Shown here piece after piece: positions 9,344 through 18,458 of a DNA stretch of 64,000 nucleotides (within the stretch, counting starts at the first letter, position 1; the number at the start of each line of letters is the position of its first letter). The notes beneath the pieces are model-generated. The model saw only the letters and a program-made list of their open reading frames with translations, made no database searches and was not told the DNA's origin. The translations under genes were made by a program, and so were the position numbers. The DNA is taken from contig JBJMTV010000014.1 of the NCBI GenBank assembly GCA_045811525.1, positions 46,030-110,029 on the forward strand, written 5' to 3'. This stretch comes from VAZQ01 sp045811525 (GTDB taxonomy: Bacteria > Pseudomonadota > Alphaproteobacteria > Rhizobiales > Xanthobacteraceae).

Positions 9344-9347
9344 CGTA

Positions 9348-10793
9348 ATGGCCAAGATCACCGGCTTTCTGGAATACGAGCGCAACGACCGCGATTACGA
9401 GCCGGTCGAGCAGCGCGTCCGGCATTGGCGCGAGTTCGTTCTGCCCTTGCCCGAGCCGGAGCTGCGCACGCAGGCGGCTCGCTGCATGGACTGCGGCATT
9501 CCTTATTGTCATGGGCACACCGATGCCACCGGCGCCGCGCGCGGCTGCCCCATCAACAACCAGATCCCGGACTGGAACGATCTCGTCTATCGCGGGAGCT
9601 GGCGCGAGGCGGCACGCAACCTGCACAGCACCAACAACTTCCCCGAGTTCACCGGACGGGTTTGCCCGGCGCCCTGCGAAGCGTCCTGCACGCTCAACCT
9701 CGAGGATAACCCTGTCACCATCAAGACCATCGAATGTGCCATTGCCGATCGCGCTTTCGCCGAAGGCTGGGTCACGCCCGATGCACCTGCACTGAAAACA
9801 GAGAAGCGGGTGGCGATCGTCGGGTCAGGGCCGGCCGGCATGGCCTGTGCACAACAACTCGCCCGCGCCGGCCACGACGTGCACGTCTTCGAGAAGCTCG
9901 CCAAGGCTGGCGGCCTGCTGCGCTATGGCATTCCCGACTTCAAGATGGAGAAGCAGCACGTTGAACGGCGCGTCACGCAGATGGAGGCTGAAGGCGTCAC
10001 CTTTCACTATGGCACGCATGTCGGCGTGAACCTGGCGGCTGAGACTCTGGTGAGCGACTATGATGCCGTGGTGCTCACGGGTGGCGCAGAACAGGCGCGC
10101 GACCTGCCGATCCCCGGCCGCGAGCTCAAGGGCATTCATTTTGCCATGGAGTTCCTGCCGCAGCAGAACCGCCGGGTGAGCGGCGAGACCAGCGACGGCA
10201 CTGAGCCAATTCTGGCGACCGACAAGCACGTCGTGGTCATCGGGGGCGGCGACACGGGCTCCGATTGCATCGGCACCTCCATCCGCCAAGGCGCGCGCTC
10301 GGTGACCAACTTCGAGATCATGCCGCAGCCACCAGCGCACGAGAACAAGCTTCTCACCTGGCCAGACTGGCCGCTCAAGCTGCGCACCTCATCGAGCCAT
10401 GAGGAAGGTGCCGAGCGCGACTTCGCCGTCATGACGACGAAGTTTTCCGGTGAAGCGGGGGCAGTCAAAAAGCTGCACTGTGCGCGGGTTGACGGCAGCA
10501 TAAAACACATTCCCGGGACCGACTTCGAGATCGACGCCGACCTGGTGCTGCTCGCAATGGGTTTCGTGCACCCGGTGCACGCGGGCATGATCAAGGGACT
10601 CGAGCTCGAGCTTGACCCACGCGGCAACGTCAAAGCCGATACACTGGCCTACCGCAGCTCCAATCCCAAGGTTTTCGCGGCCGGTGACATGCGTCGCGGC
10701 CAATCGCTGGTGGTGTGGGCGATCCGCGAAGGCCGCCAGTGCGCGCATGCCGTCGACAAATTCTTGATGGGCGCGACTGCGCTGCCGCGCTAG
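9348..10793 (+). CDS. gltD: glutamate synthase (NADPH) small subunit
   Basis: GltD feeds electrons from NADPH through FAD and iron-sulfur clusters to GltB. The 481-residue product has the N-terminal cluster cysteines (Cys46, Cys49 and Cys54 in CMDCGIPYC, then RGCPINN and RVCPAPCEASC). The FAD-binding glycine loop is GSGPAG (159-164) and the NADPH loop is GGGDTG (299-304). The ATG at 9348 is 4 nt after the gltB stop; a longer frame extends back into gltB but is not needed. The C-terminal FAAGDMRRGQSLVVWAI motif closes the FAD site. Confidence 0.97.
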   Translation: MAKITGFLEYERNDRDYEPVEQRVRHWREFVLPLPEPELRTQAARCMDCGIPYCHGHTDATGAARGCPINNQIPDWNDLVYRGSWREAARNLHSTNNFPEFTGRVCPAPCEASCTLNLEDNPVTIKTIECAIADRAFAEGWVTPDAPALKTEKRVAIVGSGPAGMACAQQLARAGHDVHVFEKLAKAGGLLRYGIPDFKMEKQHVERRVTQMEAEGVTFHYGTHVGVNLAAETLVSDYDAVVLTGGAEQARDLPIPGRELKGIHFAMEFLPQQNRRVSGETSDGTEPILATDKHVVVIGGGDTGSDCIGTSIRQGARSVTNFEIMPQPPAHENKLLTWPDWPLKLRTSSSHEEGAERDFAVMTTKFSGEAGAVKKLHCARVDGSIKHIPGTDFEIDADLVLLAMGFVHPVHAGMIKGLELELDPRGNVKADTLAYRSSNPKVFAAGDMRRGQSLVVWAIREGRQCAHAVDKFLMGATALPR

Positions 10794-10814
10794 CGCGCGC
10801 TTCGATCCGCTCTC

Positions 10815-12416
10815 CTACCGGAAGAGCCCCTGGAACAGCGAGAGCGGCGAGCGTGGCGCATCACTGCGCGCGCGGCGCTGCGGCTGCCTTGCCTGCTCGG
10901 GTGCGGCAGGTGCTGGCGCGCCAGGAGCTTGTTGTGCACCTTGAGCGGCCGGCGCGCCCTTTGTTGCGGCGGGCTTGCCCGGCGTACCGGGTTGAGGCGT
11001 CGCGGCAGGAGCTGGAGAGGGAGCGGAGACAGGTTCGATCGGTACGGTCGCCGGCGCGGCCTCGGAGTTGGCATTGCTGTTCGAGCCGCGCGGCCAGCTG
11101 AAGTCGTCGGCACGGCCGCTCGTGGCCGGAAGCGGCTCGCCCTTCGTGAGAACGCGCGTGGCAGCGGCATCCCCGCTCCCAGCTTTGGGCGCAGGTCGGC
11201 CCCCGCCGATGAGCTCCTCGGGCACGACTTTCGCGGAGGTTAAAGGCACGACCGGACCGACACTGGGGCGTTGCGCGGGACCGTTGGATTTGCCCTGCGG
11301 GCCCATGTCCTCGGGCATCGGCAAAGCGACTGGGAGCCCGTGGTTGGAGAGATAGCGCTGGATCTCACGCTCCACGTAGTGGGCAAGCTTGCGCGCGCCG
11401 AACTTGGTGAAATAGACACCATCGTTGGTACGCAGGCGCCTGATCTGGCCTTCGTAGTCGGGACCCTGCAGTGCGAAGCGTCCGCCCTCATCGACGAAGC
11501 CGTCCCAGATGTCCACGTAAGTGATGCCGGCCTTCTCGGCGCGGCTGCGATAGAGCTCGTTGAGATATGACGAGTCGCTGCTCGCCTTGGGCACGCGCTG
11601 CGAAGGGAGCCCCACCCAGATCACCGGCACGCCGGCGCTCTTGAGTGCTGCGATCGCAGCATCGATGCGGCGGATATAGGCCAGCTCCCATTTCTCCGAG
11701 TGGAACTCCCACGGACCATAGGCGGCTTGGCGCGCCTGCTCGGGCGTCAGATTGGCTGGCGGAGGCTCGACCGCTGCGGGCGCTTCAGTGGGCTGCTGCT
11801 CCGGATCCGTGGGCGGCGGGGCCGAGGCGGCCGCAGTGCCCGGCGCCGGGGCGGCTGGGGTCGCTTGCGCAGCGCCCTTCTGCGCCGGCCGCACCACGGG
11901 CGGCACCTTCTCGCGGATCGCTTGCCGGTCGTTGTTGCCGATCATCATGACCAGGAACTTCGGCTTGTCGGCGCCGATGATCTCACGAATAACCTGCGGC
12001 CATTCGATTTCGCCTCGACCGCCGTAACGGATCAAACCGGATTCGGTACGGTGCTTGCGGACAATGGAGATCTCCGGCTTCTCCGAGAAAGCGTCCTCGA
12101 GGCCGTAAGCCAGCCAATCTGCGTTGGCATCGCCGACCACCACAATCGGCGTCGTGGCTTCCGCCTTTTTCGGTGGGCCGGGAGGAGCGCGCGAAAAGTC
12201 GACGGGGGCTTCGCGCGGCGCTTCGTACGACCGGCGTTCCCAACGCGGACTGGAGCCGAACCAGCCGCCGAACGGGTTGTACTCGCGCTCCTGGTAGCGC
12301 TGGGGCCGATTTCCCCAATCCCAGAACTGAGCCTGCGCCGGCAGCAGCAAGCCTAGGCTGAGGCCTACGGCCACAGCCGCTGCTATCGTGCGCGATTTCC
12401 TTGGTGAGCCCATCAT
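10815..12416 (-). CDS. DUF459 (SGNH-hydrolase-like) exported protein, apparently lacking catalytic residues
   Basis: The product has a signal peptide (residues 1-30, ending PAQAQ) and an SGNH/DUF459 core from about residue 90 to 375. It also has a low-complexity Pro/Ala insertion at 170-225 and a long Pro/Ala-rich tail. Block III is intact (GNND, 160-163). The block I serine is missing: GDANAD (95-100) replaces GDS. The block V histidine is a tyrosine: DGVY (332-335) replaces DxxH. DUF459 proteins are thought to act on the cell envelope. If the alignment is right, this one may bind but not hydrolyse its ligand. It faces gltD convergently and stands upstream of no obvious operon partner. Confidence 0.75.
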   Translation of the reverse strand: MMGSPRKSRTIAAAVAVGLSLGLLLPAQAQFWDWGNRPQRYQEREYNPFGGWFGSSPRWERRSYEAPREAPVDFSRAPPGPPKKAEATTPIVVVGDANADWLAYGLEDAFSEKPEISIVRKHRTESGLIRYGGRGEIEWPQVIREIIGADKPKFLVMMIGNNDRQAIREKVPPVVRPAQKGAAQATPAAPAPGTAAASAPPPTDPEQQPTEAPAAVEPPPANLTPEQARQAAYGPWEFHSEKWELAYIRRIDAAIAALKSAGVPVIWVGLPSQRVPKASSDSSYLNELYRSRAEKAGITYVDIWDGFVDEGGRFALQGPDYEGQIRRLRTNDGVYFTKFGARKLAHYVEREIQRYLSNHGLPVALPMPEDMGPQGKSNGPAQRPSVGPVVPLTSAKVVPEELIGGGRPAPKAGSGDAAATRVLTKGEPLPATSGRADDFSWPRGSNSNANSEAAPATVPIEPVSAPSPAPAATPQPGTPGKPAATKGAPAAQGAQQAPGAPAPAAPEQARQPQRRARSDAPRSPLSLFQGLFR

Positions 12417-12622
12417 ACCCGTCGCATGGAACCTGAGAACGCCGAAGACATTCGGGTCAACCGGTTAGTAGTTGCCCATAAAATGTCAACTTGAAGATCG
12501 CCCGCTGGTTACTTGCCAGAGCCGATTTTCCGCTGTTTTGGCCAAAAATCGCGGCACGAGCGCACCACCGTTCGGGCCGCTCCTTGCGGCAAATGGTGGG
12601 TGTGGCCAGAACGCCACACTCG

Positions 12623-13984
12623 TCAACGACCGCGCAAGCGTTCCAGAACGGCGCCTGAGGCAAAACCATCCGCGGGCTCGCCTACGGAGGCCTGGAAAGC
12701 ACGGACCGCGTTGCGGGTCTTGCCGCCCAAACGGCCGTCAGGCTCGCCGGTATCGAAGCCGCGCTCCGCGAGAAGCTGCTGCAGCTCGAAGCGTTCTAGC
12801 TGGCTCAAGACCCGCTCGTGCCGCGGCCACGGCTGCACGAACGGCTCACCACCGCGCAGGCGATCGGCGAGGTGGCCGATGGCGAGCGCGTAAGCCTCGG
12901 CGGGATTGTACTTCATGATGACGCGGAAATTCTGCACCATCAGGAACGCGGGGCCTTGTGCGCCGGCAGGCACCAGCAATGAGGCCTTGTCGTCCCCGCG
13001 CGGGAAGCTCTTGCCGCGCGCACGGCGGATTCCGGCGCGCTCCCATTCGCGCACGGTCATCAGGCGCGAACGATCGGCGAGCAGGAAGTCGAAGCTCTGC
13101 GGCAGCACGACCTCGAAGCCCCAGGTCTGTCCCGGCACCCAACCGTCCTTCTTGAGGTTGTTAGCCGTGGAGGCGATGAGATCAGGGACCGAATCCACGA
13201 CATCACGTCGGTGGTCGCCGTCGTAATCGACGGCGTAGCGCTTGAATGATGTCGGCATGAATTGCGTGGGGCCAAATGCGCCGGCCCAGGAGCCCTTCAG
13301 GTGTTCCGGCCGCACATCACCGCGGGCCAGGATCTCCAAGGCGGAGAGAAACTCCTCGCGGAAGAAATCCTGCCGCCGTCCAATGCAAGCGAGCGTCGCG
13401 GTCGAGCGGATGACCGAGCGATCGCCGATTTGTGTGCCGTAGTTCGACTCCACGCCCCAGATGGCAGCGATGACGTGGCGGTCGACACCGTAAGCCTTTT
13501 CGACGGACGCAAAAGTCGTGCGATGCTCTGCGAGGATGCTGCGGCCGTTCTTGATGCGCTCATCGCTCACCAGCAAATCGAGGTAGTCCCACAAGGCTTT
13601 CGTGAACTCGGGTTGTGCATCAAGCAGATCCAGGATGCGCAAGTCAGGTGTGAGCCCCCGAGCTTCCGCCGCGAAGACTGCCCGCGGGATGCCGCGCTGC
13701 TCGGCGAGCGGCCATAGCTCCTCGAGGCAGGTTGAGAAATTGGCAGCAGCTGCGCGGATCGCTTCGGCCGTCATGGCCGGATGCCCGGAGGCGCCGGACT
13801 CGCCGCTCCAGTCCGGGCCAGCGGCTAGTCCCATCGGCGCCGACGGAGGTGTCACGCTTCCCGTGTTGAAACCGCCCCCGAACAGGCTGCGAATATCGAA
13901 GCCTTGGGCAGCGGCCGGGCTTAGCAAAGCGGCTGCACTCAGAAAGACGACGAGCGCGCCTGCGGTTGAAGTTTGTTTGAGCAT
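12623..13984 (-). CDS. lytic murein transglycosylase, MltB (SLT_2) family with peptidoglycan-binding domain
   Basis: This periplasmic enzyme cleaves the glycan strand of peptidoglycan with formation of anhydro-muramic ends. A signal peptide (1-27) is followed by the MltB core, with the catalytic Glu179 in IWGVESNYGT. ARGDVRPEHLKGSWAGAFGPTQFMP is the family-defining stretch. The C-terminus (about 395-450) is a PG_binding_1 domain (LQQLLAERGFDTGEPDGRLG). The 453-residue length is usual for alphaproteobacterial members. The gene is divergent from galU. Confidence 0.92.
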   Translation of the reverse strand: MLKQTSTAGALVVFLSAAALLSPAAAQGFDIRSLFGGGFNTGSVTPPSAPMGLAAGPDWSGESGASGHPAMTAEAIRAAAANFSTCLEELWPLAEQRGIPRAVFAAEARGLTPDLRILDLLDAQPEFTKALWDYLDLLVSDERIKNGRSILAEHRTTFASVEKAYGVDRHVIAAIWGVESNYGTQIGDRSVIRSTATLACIGRRQDFFREEFLSALEILARGDVRPEHLKGSWAGAFGPTQFMPTSFKRYAVDYDGDHRRDVVDSVPDLIASTANNLKKDGWVPGQTWGFEVVLPQSFDFLLADRSRLMTVREWERAGIRRARGKSFPRGDDKASLLVPAGAQGPAFLMVQNFRVIMKYNPAEAYALAIGHLADRLRGGEPFVQPWPRHERVLSQLERFELQQLLAERGFDTGEPDGRLGGKTRNAVRAFQASVGEPADGFASGAVLERLRGR

Positions 13985-14208
13985 CCGTCTGGCTTCGTAC
14001 TTCCTCGGCTAGGGGGAACTGATATCGTTGCGAGACCGTTAACGCGGGCTTTTCGGTGCACCTCTCGTCAATCCGGTTCGACGTCAACTCCCCTGCTGCC
14101 AGTCCGGGTCTCTGGGACTTCCGCAGCACATGTCATTACAGTTTCGAAGTTCGGCAATAGCGAGACCTATCTCTTGCTGTTGCCAACCCATGCGACGGGA
14201 AGGAGCAC

Positions 14209-15087
14209 ATGAAATCCCTGCGTAAAGCGGTGTTCCCGGTTGCCGGCCTGGGCACCAGGTTCCTGCCGGCCACCAAGGTCGTACCGAAGGAGATGTTGCC
14301 GGTCGTGGACCGGCCGCTCATCCAGCACGTTGTGGACGAGGCGCGCGAGGCCGGCATCGAGCATTTCATATTCGTGACCGGCCGGAACAAGGGCGTCATC
14401 GAGGACCACTTCGACCGTCAGTTCGAGCTCGAGCAGACTCTCAGCGAGCGACAGCGTCGGGCCGACCTCGACCTCTTGGAGCATGACCTCCCGGGGCCTG
14501 GCACCGCGAGCTTCACGCGCCAGCAATTGCCGCTTGGATTGGGACATGCAGTGTGGTGCGCGCGCGAGCTGGTGGGCAATGAACCCTTCGCACTCCTGCT
14601 TCCAGACGTGCTGGTGCAGCACAAGCCCGGCTGCCTGCGGCAGATGATCGAAGCGGCGCAGGAGCTGGAAACGGCGGCCAATATCATCGCCCTCGAGCAG
14701 GTGCCACCGGAGCGGGTGCACATGTACGGCGTTGTCGGGATAGGCGAGCGCAAGGGGACGCTCCTCCCGATCACGCAAATGGTGGAAAAGCCCAAGCGCG
14801 ACGCGGCCCCGTCAAATCTGATCATTACCGGACGCTACATCCTGCAGCCCGAGATCTTCCCCATTCTGGCCTCCGGAAAGCGCGGCGCCGGGAACGAAAT
14901 TCAGCTGACCGATGCCATGATCGAGCTTGCGAGGACGCAGCCCTTCTATGGGCTCGAATTTGCCGGCCGCAGTTTCGACTGCGGCTCGAAGATCGGCTTT
15001 CTCACCGCCAATGTCTCATATGCGCTCGAGCGCAGCGATCTCGCCGCAGCGATGCGCGCCGAGCTCAAGGATATGTTGGCCCGCTGA
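14209..15087 (+). CDS. galU: UTP--glucose-1-phosphate uridylyltransferase
   Basis: GalU makes UDP-glucose from UTP and glucose-1-phosphate for polysaccharide and lipopolysaccharide synthesis. The nucleotide-binding start FPVAGLGTRFLPATK is intact, with KEMLPVVDRPLIQ, the LGHAVWCAR loop and the late DCGSKIGFL motif. Length (292) is typical. AAGGAG at 14200-14205 gives a clear Shine-Dalgarno for the ATG. It stands alone between the transglycosylase and a 207-bp gap carrying decayed repeats. Confidence 0.96.
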   Translation: MKSLRKAVFPVAGLGTRFLPATKVVPKEMLPVVDRPLIQHVVDEAREAGIEHFIFVTGRNKGVIEDHFDRQFELEQTLSERQRRADLDLLEHDLPGPGTASFTRQQLPLGLGHAVWCARELVGNEPFALLLPDVLVQHKPGCLRQMIEAAQELETAANIIALEQVPPERVHMYGVVGIGERKGTLLPITQMVEKPKRDAAPSNLIITGRYILQPEIFPILASGKRGAGNEIQLTDAMIELARTQPFYGLEFAGRSFDCGSKIGFLTANVSYALERSDLAAAMRAELKDMLAR

Positions 15088-15156
15088 TCGCAAAGCCGTG
15101 ACGGGTATAGGGTGCGCAAAGCTGCTGAGCCCACCCACAACTCTCGCCCAGCGCAA

Positions 15157-15178
15157 GGTGCAAAGCGGCGTGCGCACC
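15157..15178. repeat. degenerate copy of the GGTGCAAAGG interspersed palindrome
   Basis: GGTGCAAAG-CGG-CGTGCGCACC has the same two arms as the palindrome at 27586-27615 but has lost the central hairpin. The 207-bp gap around it (15088-15294) contains further GTGCGCA fragments and no gene. Confidence 0.45.
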
Positions 15179-15294
15179 ATCAGTTTCGCCCGGTGCGCAC
15201 GGCGCGCTTGCAAATGTGTCAACCCTCGCAAATATTATGCCCGCGCCTTTGCGCATCCTACCGGCCAGGCCCGCGCGAGAGTGCTGCTCCTGTC

Positions 15295-17058
15295 TCAACG
15301 CTGCAGCCGCACCCCCAGCAGCCACACATGCGCCCAGTAATTGCTATTCGGAATGTTCGAGTAGCGCCATTCCTGCCGATACTCCCCTTTGAGAAGGAGA
15401 TCGCGCGAGAGTGTGTAGGTCAGCGCAGAGGATGCGATGTACCGAATATCCTCGCGCGGCGAGCCGACATAAATATCGATCCCGCGCGTGAACTTCAGCG
15501 TCGCGACGAGCCAGCGGCGAAATGCGTGATCGAGCTCAAGCGTCACGTCGCGCGTGAAGGCGCCGGACACTCCGAACAGCGTCGATTCTGTGACCGCGGT
15601 GACCGCGGTGAGCTTGAGACTCGTGAGCGCAGTCGCGAGCCAGGTGAGCGACGCGTCAACGGTGGGGCCGCGAATATCCCGCAGCAAGGGATCGGCATAG
15701 ACCCGCTGCAGGTAGCCGAAGCTCACCTCGCCGATCAGCCTGGGCGGCAAGGTCAAGCTCGTCCCCACCTTGCCATAGAGCCCGTGTGAGCTGCGCATCA
15801 TCCCAGCAGCGTCGATCGGAAGATCGTATTCGCGGATGTCTGCACCTGCCTCGACGAACGGCAGCACTCCCGGCATGACCTCGTAGGTGGTGCGCAGCAG
15901 GGTGCCGTATTTATCGAAATTGCGGCCAGCGTTGCTCGCTGTGCTGCCGTCCGTGAATTCAGAATCGTTGTAGGTGGTGCGGTCGAAAGTGCCTTTCAAA
16001 GCGACATCCAAGCGGTTGAAACGCTGCCCTATGCCGACCGTGCTGCCGTAGGTGTGGGCGATCGGCAGGCGGGCGATGCCGGCCTGGATGTTGGGGTTGC
16101 CCGGATAATCGGTGAACAGAAGATAACGCCCTTCCAACTCAAGTCGGCTTTCGCTGGTGATGTCGATCCGCAGGTTCGCCCTGCTGTCGACATTCGGGCG
16201 GTCGTAGGTGTGGTTGGTGTCGAAGCTGAGGTAGCTCCCGCGCAGCGTGGCGGTGAATTCGTGCCGCGCCCAGTTCGTGTTCACCAGCAACTCGGGAGCA
16301 TAGATGTCGAACCACGAGCTCGCCCTCGGTGGTCCGGAGTTGCGCGGCACGTTGTTGTCGTAGCCGCGGCTGTACTCGAAGCCGGGCCGGAAGATGAAGG
16401 CGCCCACTTGCATGCCAAGCGGGTCGAAGGGCTTCTCCTCCGGCGCAAGGCGCCGGCTTGGCGGAATGGTCGCGACCGTTGCAGTCTCCGCCTCCGGATC
16501 GAGCGGCGGCGCACCCGGCCTCGTTTGATTGTAGATGCGTGCTGCGAGCAGTGCGGCAGCGGGCTGCAGCTGCCGCGGCGGGAAACGTGTGGCAGCGGGC
16601 GGCCCCGAGCGCTGCGGTGCGCCAGAGTTTGCGGTAATGGAGCTGGGCGCCGCGACGCCATTTGGCGAGGCCGGATTGGCCGGTTGAGCACTCGTCGTCA
16701 CACGCGTCGGCTGCTGCCGCGCCTTCGAGCTCGACCTGCGAGTATTGCTGGAATCGAAGCCTGTGGAGCCCGCGGCAAGCGCTTGCTCGCTGCCGAAGCG
16801 GCCAGGCGCACCGGAGCGCGCTCGTTCACCGCTCGATTTGCTCGGCTTGCGGAAACCCGGCGGGTCCTGTGGATCGCCGTCGAGAGCAGGCCGCATCAAT
16901 GCCGGGTCGAGCGGATTTAGGGCTTGGCCGCTCGCTGTTCCGAGGAAAAGCCCGCACGCGGCAGCCCAACTGCCGGCTGACAGTATAATGACGGCGAGCG
17001 GTTGGCGGTAGCACGGCACCTGAAATCCCCGGCTCACGAGCTCCGCGCCGTTGTCCAT
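15295..17058 (-). CDS. outer-membrane beta-barrel protein
   Basis: The 587-residue product has an N-terminal hydrophobic segment (LAVIILSAGSWAAACGLFL) and a low-complexity linker to about residue 190. About 380 residues of alternating, aromatic-capped strands follow (for example HEFTATLRGSYLSF, SRLELEGRYLLF, LLLKGEYRQEWRYS), which is the pattern of a large barrel. It resembles the outer-membrane barrel families found beside exopolysaccharide genes. The ATG at 17058 was preferred over a TTG 48 bp earlier. Its role could be export of a polymer or an adhesin platform; no motif decides this. It is divergent from kdsD. Confidence 0.7.
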   Translation of the reverse strand: MDNGAELVSRGFQVPCYRQPLAVIILSAGSWAAACGLFLGTASGQALNPLDPALMRPALDGDPQDPPGFRKPSKSSGERARSGAPGRFGSEQALAAGSTGFDSSNTRRSSSKARQQPTRVTTSAQPANPASPNGVAAPSSITANSGAPQRSGPPAATRFPPRQLQPAAALLAARIYNQTRPGAPPLDPEAETATVATIPPSRRLAPEEKPFDPLGMQVGAFIFRPGFEYSRGYDNNVPRNSGPPRASSWFDIYAPELLVNTNWARHEFTATLRGSYLSFDTNHTYDRPNVDSRANLRIDITSESRLELEGRYLLFTDYPGNPNIQAGIARLPIAHTYGSTVGIGQRFNRLDVALKGTFDRTTYNDSEFTDGSTASNAGRNFDKYGTLLRTTYEVMPGVLPFVEAGADIREYDLPIDAAGMMRSSHGLYGKVGTSLTLPPRLIGEVSFGYLQRVYADPLLRDIRGPTVDASLTWLATALTSLKLTAVTAVTESTLFGVSGAFTRDVTLELDHAFRRWLVATLKFTRGIDIYVGSPREDIRYIASSALTYTLSRDLLLKGEYRQEWRYSNIPNSNYWAHVWLLGVRLQR

Positions 17059-17277
17059 CCTCGTGACAAGCGCACGTAGGCGCACCGTGCGAGCAGCAGG
17101 GCCCAAAGCGGCCGAGCGTCCTCACGCGGGGCGCGTTCGTTTGGTTAACGAAATTAGAATGGATATAGTTAACGCCGGGTTGACCGCCGCGCCGCAGGAG
17201 CTTGGCCGACCGTGTGAGCGGTCGTTGGCAGCCGCGATCCATGCTATCGATGCGGTCCCCTCACCTTTCGAGCCCTC

Positions 17278-18276
17278 ATGTCGAAGGCGCAGAGCAGCCA
17301 AAAACCAACCGCCCGCGAGCCGGTCGCTTCGGCGCTGCGGACGCTCGATGCCGCCGCTGGCGGCATCACCACTTTGGCAGCCGCAATCCACGATGGTCTG
17401 GGAGAGGCATTCGTCGCGGCGGTCGAGTTGATTGCCGCCGCGCGCGGCCGGCTGATCGTGACCGGCATGGGGAAGTCGGGACACGTCGGGCGCAAGATCG
17501 CCGCTACTTTTGCATCGACCGGGACGCCGGCCTTCTTCGTCCATCCGAGCGAGGCGAGCCATGGCGACCTGGGAATGATCACGGCCGACGACGTGATCAT
17601 GGCCCTCTCCTGGTCGGGCGAAACGTCCGAGCTGAAGGACCTGATCGACTATTCGCGCCGTTTCAGGATCGGGCTCATTGCTGTCACCGCAAGCGCGGAG
17701 AGCACACTCGGCCGGGCGGCCGATGTCGTCCTCGCGCTCCCCACTGCGCGCGAGGCCTGTCCGCATAATCTGGCACCCACCACGTCGACGCTGATGCAGG
17801 CCGCACTGGGCGACGCGCTCGCGGTCGCGCTCCTGGAGAGCCGCGGCTTTACCGCGGTCGACTTTGGCCGCTTGCATCCCGGCGGGCGGCTCGGGGCGAT
17901 GCTCAAATTCGTTCGCGACATCATGCATGGGGGCAGCAAGTTGCCGCTGGCCCCGCTCGGCGCACCGATGGCGCAGGCGATCACCGAAATGACGGCAAAG
18001 ACCTTCGGTTGCGTCGGCATCACCGATGACTGCGGCGATCTCGTTGGCATCATCACCGACGGCGACCTAAGGCGGCACATGAGCACGAACCTTCTCGATC
18101 GGTCGGTCGAAGCGGTGATGACGCGCAACCCCATCACCGTGCGGCCTGATCAGCTCGTCAGCGAGGCTCTGGAGATTCTCAACGCGACGAAGAAGACGCA
18201 GCTGCTCGTTGTAGAGAGCGGCAAGCCCGTAGGCATCGTCCACTTCCACGATCTGCTCCGGGCCGGCGTGGCTTGA
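17278..18276 (+). CDS. kdsD: arabinose-5-phosphate isomerase (KpsF/GutQ family)
   Basis: KdsD converts ribulose-5-phosphate to arabinose-5-phosphate, the first step towards Kdo for lipopolysaccharide. The N-terminal SIS domain (about 40-180) has VTGMGKSGHVGRKIAATF and the HPSEASHGDLGMI catalytic stretch. Two CBS domains follow (about 205-330: ITDDCGDLVGIITDGDLRR, then TKKTQLLVVESGKPVGIVH). The 332-residue length is normal. It is monocistronic here, followed by a gap containing a repeat. Confidence 0.93.
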   Translation: MSKAQSSQKPTAREPVASALRTLDAAAGGITTLAAAIHDGLGEAFVAAVELIAAARGRLIVTGMGKSGHVGRKIAATFASTGTPAFFVHPSEASHGDLGMITADDVIMALSWSGETSELKDLIDYSRRFRIGLIAVTASAESTLGRAADVVLALPTAREACPHNLAPTTSTLMQAALGDALAVALLESRGFTAVDFGRLHPGGRLGAMLKFVRDIMHGGSKLPLAPLGAPMAQAITEMTAKTFGCVGITDDCGDLVGIITDGDLRRHMSTNLLDRSVEAVMTRNPITVRPDQLVSEALEILNATKKTQLLVVESGKPVGIVHFHDLLRAGVA

Positions 18277-18418
18277 TAATGACGCGGGCATAGCTCGCAC
18301 CTTCGCGCACCCCGAACGCATAGTGTTTGTAGGGCGCGCATAGGGCGGTTTCCCCAGCTCATCCCCACGTACGGAAATTGCAGCGCCCGTGCGCACCACG
18401 GCGGGCGCCGTCGCCGAT

Positions 18419-18448
18419 GTGCACGGTGCTTCGCACCTTTGCACACCC
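18419..18448. repeat. interspersed palindrome (GGTGCAAAGG family)
   Basis: On the minus strand this copy shares 24 consecutive identical bases with the copy at 27586-27615, centred on the hairpin GGTGCGAAGCACC. It lies in the intergenic gap between the convergent kdsD and hemH genes. Confidence 0.6.
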
Positions 18449-18458
18449 TACCCGCGTA

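Noticed and set aside
15088..15294. Possible CRISPR-like array of GTGCGCA units
   Set aside because: Units are irregular in spacing and length and match a dispersed palindrome family; no spacers and no cas genes are present.
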